Below, one piece after another: positions 1-4,597 of a stretch of 22,167 bases of DNA. The stretch is from a virus, in IMG/VR virus record IMGVR_UViG_3300010430_000501, positions 1 through 22,167 of that record, one strand, 5' to 3'. The notes beneath the pieces are model-generated. The model was given only the letters and a program-made list of their open reading frames with translations, had not been told where the DNA came from and searched no databases. Positions within the stretch are counted from its first letter, which is position 1, and each line of letters starts with the position of its first letter. A program made the translations under genes and the position numbers.

Positions 1-96
1 ATTCCTAATTGGAAACCATACGAACGACATCAACGTCCAGTACGTTTTAAAGAGTACGGATCCCAGAAAGCATACATGAGAAGAACCACGACTTGA
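1..96 (+). CDS. C-terminal end of an unidentified protein (5' truncated)
   Basis: Frame 1 is open from the first base and ends with TGA at 94-96, giving 31 residues rich in Arg, Tyr and Lys (ends MRRTTT). The gene begins outside the window. The next gene starts 44 bases later with its own ribosome binding site, which fits a same-strand phage operon. The basic composition would suit a nucleic-acid-associated early phage protein, but no motif is recognisable. It could be a chance open stretch because it is so short. Confidence 0.4.
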   Translation: MPNWKPYERHQRPVRFKEYGSQKAYMRRTTT

Positions 97-140
97 TCAG
101 AGCAATATGACATCTAAGGAATCGACATCTAGGAGGATCT

Positions 141-557
141 ATGAGAATCAAACAGCTGTTATATGAACAAGACCATATCGATAGTTTCATTAAAGAGCTA
201 GAGAACAAAATAGAATTTCAAGAATACAATAAGTATGAAGCTGGTATGTCAGCCAACACGGACGGGATGCCATCGGCCAAAGGGAAAGTATCAGATCCCA
301 TTTATCTGAACACGGTCAACATAGAAGAGATTGAAGAAGAAATAGAGAAGCTGAAGAGTGAGATCCAGAGACAAAGAGATCAGAAGGCAAGAATAGCCGA
401 GAAGGTTAATGCCCTACCAGAAAGACAACGGGTGATCATTGGTTTAAGGTATTTTGGTAAACGTCACCCATGGCATAAGATAGCGAGAGGATTAGGCATA
501 TCAATTAGACAATGCCAACGAATGCATAGAGAAGCTTTAAAAGGATTATCCGAGTAG
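141..557 (+). CDS. Phage late transcription regulator, sigma-70 region-4-like (ArpU/DUF1492-like)
   Basis: The 138-residue protein starts at an ATG preceded by AGGAGG at 132-137. Residues about 60-92 are a charged coiled-coil helix. Residues about 93-137 form a sigma region-4-like helix-turn-helix beginning LPERQRVIIGLRYF, followed by IARGLGISIRQCQRMHREAL as the turn and recognition helix. This is the layout of ArpU/RinA/DUF1492 proteins, small DNA-binding activators that in Bacillota temperate phages are encoded just before the terminase genes and switch on packaging and structural genes. The position here, about 1.2 kb before terS, agrees. An intrinsic terminator overlaps its stop codon, so it ends a transcript. 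The family assignment is from motif pattern and position; direct control of the late operon is inferred. Confidence 0.8.
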   Translation: MRIKQLLYEQDHIDSFIKELENKIEFQEYNKYEAGMSANTDGMPSAKGKVSDPIYLNTVNIEEIEEEIEKLKSEIQRQRDQKARIAEKVNALPERQRVIIGLRYFGKRHPWHKIARGLGISIRQCQRMHREALKGLSE

Positions 558-580
558 CGCACCTAGTGTGCTGCTTTTTT
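556..580 (+). terminator. Intrinsic terminator after the late-regulator gene
   Basis: A 7-bp stem (556-562 with 566-572, one G-T pair, 3-base loop) begins inside the stop codon and is followed by GC and six T residues (575-580). It separates the regulator transcript from the promoter at about 597-626. Confidence 0.8.
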
Positions 581-583
581 ATT

Positions 584-626
584 ACAACAAAAGTTGTTGA
601 CGTGACAACATATGTTGTGGTAACAT
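584..626 (+). promoter_or_regulatory. Promoter with twin palindromic operators ACAAC-N4-GTTGT
   Basis: Two inverted repeats with identical half-sites lie at 584-597 (spacer AAAA) and 605-618 (spacer ATAT; a perfect 14-bp palindrome). Their centres are 21 bp apart, two helical turns, so a protein would bind on the same DNA face. A -35-like TTGACG (597-602) sits between and touches the first site. With an 18-bp spacer it meets a -10-like TAACAT (621-626). The second palindrome fills the promoter spacer. The geometry fits a repressed or autoregulated promoter for the small genes from 684 on. The repeats are directly visible; promoter activity and the binding protein are inferred. Confidence 0.6.
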
Positions 627-683
627 ATGGATATACCAATGAAAGGAGGTTGACACATATCACTGTGGAAAGGAGGAATACCA

Positions 684-866
684 ATGCGTATACAGTTTGC
701 ACCCGGGTCTTTACCGTCAAATGGTTTAGATACAAAAAAAGCAAAGAAGAGTTGCTGTAACAACTCCCCTTCGCAAAACAACCATTTGAATCTTACTTCA
801 CCGAAGAAAATAGTAGCCGTTGGCCGATGGGATGCATCGAACCGACAACTAAAATTTGTAATCTAA
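684..866 (+). CDS. Small basic hypothetical protein (60 aa)
   Basis: Start chosen because AAAGGAGG lies 7 bases before the ATG, an ideal ribosome binding site. The product is 60 residues, rich in Lys, Asn and Ser with a CC pair at 24-25, and has no membrane segment or recognised domain. It is the first gene after the twin-operator promoter. A different frame is open over the same stretch to 760, but it has no usable start near an SD sequence, so this frame is preferred. Function is unknown. It may be an early regulator or host-takeover peptide, but nothing in the sequence shows that. Confidence 0.5.
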   Translation: MRIQFAPGSLPSNGLDTKKAKKSCCNNSPSQNNHLNLTSPKKIVAVGRWDASNRQLKFVI

Positions 867-888
867 TTATACCATAAGTTAGCCAATT

Positions 889-906
889 GGGGTACTTCGG
901 TACCCC
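889..906 (+). other. UUCG tetraloop hairpin upstream of a ribosome binding site
   Basis: GGGGTAC, TTCG, GTACCCC forms a perfect 7-bp stem closed on a UUCG tetraloop, an exceptionally stable RNA fold. The SD sequence AGGAGG of the next gene begins 9 bases later (915-920). It lacks a T-run, so it is a poor intrinsic terminator. It may stabilise the 5' end of a processed mRNA or affect translation of the 64-aa gene. The structure is visible; the function is inferred. Confidence 0.65.
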
Positions 907-925
907 TTCTAAATAGGAGGCCAAC

Positions 926-1120
926 ATGAGAGTAGTGAAACGTGTAAATAGACTGAAGATAATGAAATTGAATAAGAGAGATTTAGAATATAGAGAAGAT
1001 CTACCAGCTGAACAATATATCATTTTGGATGAAGATGATATCGAAGTTGGCGTGGACGTTGAGGATAGTTTGGAAGTATGCATTGAGTTTGCAAGAGCAT
1101 ACGAGCATGAGGAGGAATAG
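926..1120 (+). CDS. Small acidic hypothetical protein (64 aa)
   Basis: The ATG is preceded by AGGAGG at 915-920 with 5-base spacing. The first 20 residues are basic (MRVVKRVNRLKIMKLNKR) and the rest is strongly acidic, including a run DEDDIEVGVDVED and an EHEEE tail, so the protein is polarised in charge. No signal peptide, membrane segment or known domain is visible. It is followed after 3 bases by the 154-aa gene, whose SD lies in this gene's last codons, so the two are probably co-translated. Acidic small phage proteins of this size include DNA mimics and inhibitors, but there is no specific evidence for such a role here. Confidence 0.7.
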   Translation: MRVVKRVNRLKIMKLNKRDLEYREDLPAEQYIILDEDDIEVGVDVEDSLEVCIEFARAYEHEEE

Positions 1121-1123
1121 GAT

Positions 1124-1588
1124 ATGATGAAGAGAATTGTTGAAACAGGTTGGGTGTACTTTGCACATGCGTATAAGACGTACGGGAAAGACAGAGCGGC
1201 TGGAAGTAGAGCATGGAACCGGGTGAATATGGATCACCCGACCATGGCCAGAGTGGAAGATGGTGTGAAGTATGTACACATCGATGCACTTAGAGAAATG
1301 TGGGGAGATATACCTGAGCTGGCTGAATATGAAGTTGATACTGAAGCAGTTTCGTTGACCATAAACATGTGCGAAACAGGCCAGAAATGTAGGACGAAAC
1401 TAGGTGAAGAATCAAATATTTATATTCGTAGGCTTACAAGAGCTTTAGAAAAGGACGATTTGAGGCAGTTTTATAACACTGTAATAGAAATATGTAACAT
1501 ATCTAGGGTGTCTGTACCAATTGAGCTTTTAACCAATGTGAGAGTAGATTACCGGCTACAGTACGGATTTATTGCTGGATTGGTGTAA
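1124..1588 (+). CDS. Hypothetical protein, 154 aa, helical C-terminal half
   Basis: The start at 1124 has GAGGAGG about 8 bases upstream, within the end of the previous gene. Residues about 1-70 contain several aromatics and a possible small alpha/beta unit (YVHIDALREMWGDIPEL). Residues about 90-154 look wholly helical and end with YGFIAGLV. I do not recognise the family with confidence. The C-terminal part (SNIYIRRLTRALEKDDLRQF, then a helix pair closing with the hydrophobic YGFIAGL) reminded me of helical ends of some type I CRISPR Cas8-type subunits; this is a weak recollection, not a match. It is the last gene before the terS leader region and has no terminator right at its end. Confidence 0.7.
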   Translation: MMKRIVETGWVYFAHAYKTYGKDRAAGSRAWNRVNMDHPTMARVEDGVKYVHIDALREMWGDIPELAEYEVDTEAVSLTINMCETGQKCRTKLGEESNIYIRRLTRALEKDDLRQFYNTVIEICNISRVSVPIELLTNVRVDYRLQYGFIAGLV

Positions 1589-1624
1589 TTTTTACTATAT
1601 GTCACTTTTTTTAAGCTAAAGCCT

Positions 1625-1639
1625 GTGATATACTATACT
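1625..1639 (+). promoter_or_regulatory. Extended -10 promoter upstream of terS
   Basis: TG at 1627-1628, one base, then TATACT at 1629-1634 is a good extended -10 element. An overlapping second TATACT sits at 1634-1639. No good -35 hexamer is present at 17 bp, where there is only a T-run. Transcription would start near 1641-1646 and meet an intrinsic terminator within about 50 bases. Probable late-operon promoter; inferred from sequence only. Confidence 0.5.
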
Positions 1640-1654
1640 TGAGATAATTTTAAG

Positions 1655-1693
1655 AGGATCCCTTCCAAGATTTGGAACAGGGTCCTTTTTTAT
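1655..1693 (+). terminator. Leader terminator between late promoter and terS
   Basis: A two-part hairpin: outer 7-bp stem (1655-1661 with 1680-1686, one T-G pair), a small internal bulge, then a perfect 6-bp stem (1663-1668 with 1672-1677) on a 3-base loop. It is followed by T1686-T1691. This is a strong rho-independent terminator, on the same strand as and only about 50 bases downstream of a likely promoter, and before terS. It may end readthrough from the early genes or act as a controlled attenuator of the late operon. Confidence 0.85.
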
Positions 1694-1724
1694 TTGGCAT
1701 AATTGGAATTGGGGTTGAAATTGC

Positions 1725-2261
1725 GTGAATACAAAGCGAGAAAATCTATCCGGCCAACAGCTACAAGCATTGGAATTACTAGCTAACGGCGAAATGAATA
1801 AAGACGTTGCCGCCGAAATTGGCGTGACTCCTCAAACGATTTCTAACTGGAAACGTAAGGATGATCTCTTCATTGCAGAGCTAGAAGCTACGTTGAGGCG
1901 TAAATTGGACAAAGCTGTCCCTAAAGCTATCAAAACTATGATCGAGCTCATGGATAGTAACCATCCTCAGATCAGGTTTGCGGCGGCCAAGGATATATTA
2001 GATAGGCGCGGTATAAAAGCACCAGAACGAGTAGAACACACAGGAGCCGGTGGCAATCCTATTATGGTCGCTGACGTGACGAGTATTATGTCTGAAGCTG
2101 AGAAAGCTCAGTTAATAATGAACGCGGCGAGAGCTATCGAGGATCCTGAGTATGAAATAGTAGAAGACGAACCGAAAGTTCCAGATCTGGCGGAAATGAT
2201 CGAGGATCCTGAGCAAGATACTGGGGATCTGAAAGCCGATGATCTGGATTTTTTAGACTAA
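1725..2261 (+). CDS. terS: Terminase small subunit (TerS)
   Basis: This 178-residue protein has a helix-turn-helix at about residues 8-45 (LSGQQLQALELLANGEMNKD, then VAAEIGVTPQTISNWKR), a central oligomerisation-like helical part with HPQIRFAAAKDILDRRG at about 80-95, and a very acidic C-terminal tail from about 140 on. This is the layout of phBC6A51-type small terminases, which bind the packaging site and load DNA onto TerL. The terL gene follows after 248 bases. The GTG start has only a weak SD (GGGG, about 11 bases upstream), so translation is probably low. It is preceded by a leader terminator and followed by a long inverted repeat. Confidence 0.85.
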   Translation: MNTKRENLSGQQLQALELLANGEMNKDVAAEIGVTPQTISNWKRKDDLFIAELEATLRRKLDKAVPKAIKTMIELMDSNHPQIRFAAAKDILDRRGIKAPERVEHTGAGGNPIMVADVTSIMSEAEKAQLIMNAARAIEDPEYEIVEDEPKVPDLAEMIEDPEQDTGDLKADDLDFLD

Positions 2262-2262
2262 A

Positions 2263-2300
2263 TTAACTATTCGCATAATATGTATTTAGCGAATAGTTAA
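2263..2300. repeat. Perfect 12-bp inverted repeat just after terS
   Basis: TTAACTATTCGC (2263-2274) and its exact reverse complement (2289-2300) flank a 14-base AT-rich loop, starting 2 bases after the terS stop codon. No T-run follows on the plus strand, so it is not an ordinary plus-strand terminator. The position between terS and terL suits a protein-binding or packaging-initiation element, or an mRNA 3'-end stabiliser. A smaller inverted repeat CGCTGA/TCAGCG follows at 2309-2331. Confidence 0.75.
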
Positions 2301-2362
2301 AATTAACCCGCTGATTTCAAGGGTTTCAGCGATTCGATTTTTCGATCACGAAGAACTGGCAA

Positions 2363-2389
2363 TTGAAAACCCTTTCAAACTGGTATTAA
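2363..2389 (+). promoter_or_regulatory. Weak promoter candidate upstream of terL
   Basis: TTGAAA (2363-2368) and an extended -10-like TG-G-TATTAA (2381-2389) are separated by 15 bases, which is shorter than ideal. If used, the transcript would start near 2396, cross the tandem repeats, and meet the hairpin terminator at 2442-2488 before terL, repeating the arrangement found before terS. Low-confidence prediction. Confidence 0.3.
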
Positions 2390-2408
2390 TGGAAATAAAT
2401 TCAAGCAA

Positions 2409-2428
2409 ATTCGACAATATTCGACAAT
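2409..2428. repeat. Exact tandem repeat of ATTCGACAAT (2 copies)
   Basis: The 10-bp unit ATTCGACAAT occurs twice head to tail (2409-2418, 2419-2428), about one helical turn per copy, in the terS-terL gap. Related TTCGAT strings occur at 2333-2345. Ten-bp phasing is typical of binding sites for an oligomeric protein; TerS binding is a possible role, inferred only from position. Confidence 0.65.
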
Positions 2429-2441
2429 AAATGACATACAC

Positions 2442-2488
2442 AGCCCTGTGCGGTCGCATACTCTCCTAGCGATCTGCACGGGGCTTTT
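2442..2488 (+). terminator. Strong leader terminator upstream of terL
   Basis: A 10-bp stem (2442-2451 with 2476-2485, one T-G pair) continues into a 6-bp stem (2452-2457 with 2469-2474) after a single T bulge, then an 11-base loop. T2485-T2488 follow, a short T-run. The stem ends about 22 bases before the terL start codon. A terminator directly before an essential late gene implies antitermination, a second promoter, or a role in mRNA processing. Confidence 0.75.
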
Positions 2489-2509
2489 GTATAGAATCGA
2501 AGTGGTGCT

Positions 2510-4054
2510 ATGTTAACTCATGCTGCAGTAGTGGCAGCTCTGGAAGATGAGCGCAAAAGATGTGAAAATGATTTCTATTTGATCAATACATACGGATGGT
2601 TCAAAGATCCCAATGCGCCTGATGGATCAGGTAAGTCAAAGTTTGTACTCTGGCCGAAGCAAAAGGATCTATACACGTCGTGGGACAACAACCGATTAAA
2701 CATAACACTTAAAGCACGTCAGCTGGGTATATCTTGGCTGGCTTTATTTTATGCCTTCTGTAATCTACGTAGGACGAAAGGCTATGACGTGTCAGCGATC
2801 TCACAGTCTGACCGTGAAGCAATGGGCCTTGTCGACCGGCTAGAGTTCATTTTGGAGAACATGCCGTCGTGGATCATCATTGAAAAGAAGAAGGCGCCCA
2901 AGGGGTACAACGGGCATACATATGAAAAGACAGCACATGAAGTGACTATTTATCATCCAGATTCGGATGTAACCAGTATATTCAGGGCGCTACCGACCAG
3001 TCAGAACGCCGGCCGTTCCTTTACCTCCTCCCTTGTGATAATGGATGAGTGGGCGTTCCAGCAATGGGCTGGGGAAGTATTTACGGCGGCATTCCCTACC
3101 ATCAACAACCCTTCGGGTGGCCGAGTCCTTGGGATCTCGACTGCTCAGAGGGGTACTTTTTTCGAAGAGCTCTGGGCGGATCCTTTACAATTCGGATTTA
3201 GCGCAGTGTTTCTCCCCTGGTGGACGGATCCACGGCGTAACGAAGCTTGGATGGCCGCCACGAAGAAAGCACTTAGAAAGAACAACAAGTACATGCAAGA
3301 GTACCCAGCCACGCCGGAAGAGGCCTTCAGTGCTGGTGAAATGACAGCATTCCCAGAGTTCAGCTACGGGATCCACGTATGTCCATCCTTTAAGATACCG
3401 GATCATTGGACAAGATGGATGTCATGCGACAACGGATTCACGGATCCTTTCGCTTGGTATTGGTTCGCAGTATCCGAAGATGGAGTGATTCATGTCTACA
3501 GGGAGTACTCACGCGAACGTGACGACGATAGGATCTATTACACGGACCAAGGTAAGGAAGTAAACGAACGCAGTCAACGCACAGACGCCAATGGAGATGT
3601 ATCACTCGAAGATATAGAGGTAATTGTAACTGGACTCGATGCATGGAACACTAACCACCGTGACCAAACAGGTAAACGCCTGATCGATTACTATATCGAA
3701 GGTGGCATTGAGTACGGATTCGCCAAAGCTGTTACCGATCGACGTTTAAGGAAAGCAACCGTGGCTGAATACCTGAAGCACATCGATGATGGCCAAGGTG
3801 GATTTACGGCCAAGGTACAAATACACGACACGTGCACACACCTGATAGCTACCCTTCCTAAGTTACTCAATGACGAGAAGGATGCAGAGAAGGTTGCAGA
3901 CAGCAAGATAGATAACCAATATGACTCATTCGGGTACGGCTTGATCTACCACCATGCGGAAAGATCTGAGACACCTGAAGAAGAGCTCAGTGAAGTACAA
4001 CGACGGAAGTCACGTAAGATCAAAGCCAACAAGCGACGTAAAAGGTTGCGATAA
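2510..4054 (+). CDS. terL: Terminase large subunit (TerL)
   Basis: This 514-residue protein is the packaging motor: an N-terminal ATPase and a C-terminal RNase H-fold nuclease that cuts the concatemer. Visible motifs are a phage-type Walker A KARQLGIS (68-75), Walker B LVIMDE (175-180) and coupling motif GISTA (208-212). The nuclease acidic residues are D307 (MSCDNGF), D377 (VTGLDAW) and D468/D472 ([10 protein letters not shown]). The last 20 residues are strongly basic. Length is typical. The start has a modest SD (AAGTGGTG) and lies after a terminator hairpin. The GATC tetranucleotide is unusually frequent in this gene. Neighbours are terS upstream and a probable immune-evasion gene 16 bases downstream. 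Confidence 0.95.
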   Translation: MLTHAAVVAALEDERKRCENDFYLINTYGWFKDPNAPDGSGKSKFVLWPKQKDLYTSWDNNRLNITLKARQLGISWLALFYAFCNLRRTKGYDVSAISQSDREAMGLVDRLEFILENMPSWIIIEKKKAPKGYNGHTYEKTAHEVTIYHPDSDVTSIFRALPTSQNAGRSFTSSLVIMDEWAFQQWAGEVFTAAFPTINNPSGGRVLGISTAQRGTFFEELWADPLQFGFSAVFLPWWTDPRRNEAWMAATKKALRKNNKYMQEYPATPEEAFSAGEMTAFPEFSYGIHVCPSFKIPDHWTRWMSCDNGFTDPFAWYWFAVSEDGVIHVYREYSRERDDDRIYYTDQGKEVNERSQRTDANGDVSLEDIEVIVTGLDAWNTNHRDQTGKRLIDYYIEGGIEYGFAKAVTDRRLRKATVAEYLKHIDDGQGGFTAKVQIHDTCTHLIATLPKLLNDEKDAEKVADSKIDNQYDSFGYGLIYHHAERSETPEEELSEVQRRKSRKIKANKRRKRLR

Positions 4055-4070
4055 CCGGGAGGAGAGGCAC

Positions 4071-4418
4071 ATGAAACTTAACACCATTCAGAAGAGAGAA
4101 AACTTAAACGCAGTATTCGCAACAGACCACAAAGGTAAGGGTGGTGCACATTATAGGTACGAGATCGAGACAGGTGATGTGAAGACTAGGTTACTATTTC
4201 AGAACGGACCACGTAAAGAGGTTGGATCTATCTCAGGTGTGCTCGATGTAGACTTGTTGGAGATCTGCAGACACAGGCTGCAATGTTTCCAAGATGGACC
4301 CTATGCATCACGTGAGAACGCAGTCGCACTTACTAAGATTGAAGAAGCCCTCATGTGGCTCAACAGACGTGTAGAAGACAGAATCGAACGTAACGTACTC
4401 GGCAAAGATGCGAAATAG
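4071..4418 (+). CDS. Acb2/Tad1 hairpin-family protein, probable cyclic-nucleotide sponge (anti-CBASS/anti-Thoeris)
   Basis: Start 4071 is chosen over an in-frame upstream ATG inside terL because GGGAGGAGAGG lies just before it. The 115-residue protein shows a pattern I associate with Acb2/Tad1-type hairpin phage proteins: a small beta part with [12 protein letters not shown] (41-52), then two helices, [13 protein letters not shown] (62-74) and [20 protein letters not shown] (81-100), joined by DGPY. Characterised members bind and sequester the cyclic nucleotide signals of CBASS or Thoeris systems without degrading them. The usual Gly-rich end of such homologues is here NVLGKDAK. It sits between terL and a structural gene, a common place for accessory genes. 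The family call is from recalled motif pattern; sponge activity and ligand are inferred. Homologues are often labelled only hypothetical. Confidence 0.65.
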   Translation: MKLNTIQKRENLNAVFATDHKGKGGAHYRYEIETGDVKTRLLFQNGPRKEVGSISGVLDVDLLEICRHRLQCFQDGPYASRENAVALTKIEEALMWLNRRVEDRIERNVLGKDAK

Positions 4419-4429
4419 GAGGGGTTAAT

Positions 4430-4585
4430 GTGAACATGCTAAGAGACGAGACATTTCAAGTATACGGAAGTGACACAGAGTCACAACCACAACCAAGATG
4501 GGCCGATAAGGCTGACTATCTGTATGACGCCGACACAGGTGTACGCTACGTGTGGCACGGCGGCGAATGGAAGGTTATGAAGTAA
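4430..4585 (+). CDS. Small hypothetical protein (51 aa)
   Basis: The GTG start at 4430 has TAGGAGG 6 bases upstream; an internal ATG at 4436 is a possible alternative. The 51 residues are hydrophilic, with QPQPRWADKADYLYD and a Trp-rich end VWHGGEWKVMK. It lies 11 bases after the Acb2-like gene and 12 before the LamG gene, so it fills the gap exactly. A similar short WHGGEW-type ending is common in tiny structural beta modules of phage proteins. Function unknown. Confidence 0.65.
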   Translation: MNMLRDETFQVYGSDTESQPQPRWADKADYLYDADTGVRYVWHGGEWKVMK

Positions 4586-4597
4586 GGGGATGATCTT

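Noticed and set aside
109-131. Repeated GACATCTA before the late-regulator gene
   Set aside because: Only 8 bp and adjacent to the SD; too short to treat as an operator.
639-653. Five-codon ORF ATG AAA GGA GGT TGA as a leader peptide
   Set aside because: No SD precedes it and it consists mostly of an SD-like string; more likely chance.
566-760. Alternative plus-strand frame overlapping the 60-aa gene
   Set aside because: Its ATG falls inside the terminator loop and operators, and later TTG/GTG starts have wrong SD spacing; the 684 start has an ideal SD.
3954-4070. Upstream-extended start for the Acb2-like gene inside terL
   Set aside because: The added residues are a frame-shadow of the terL basic tail and the ATG at 4071 has a clear SD.
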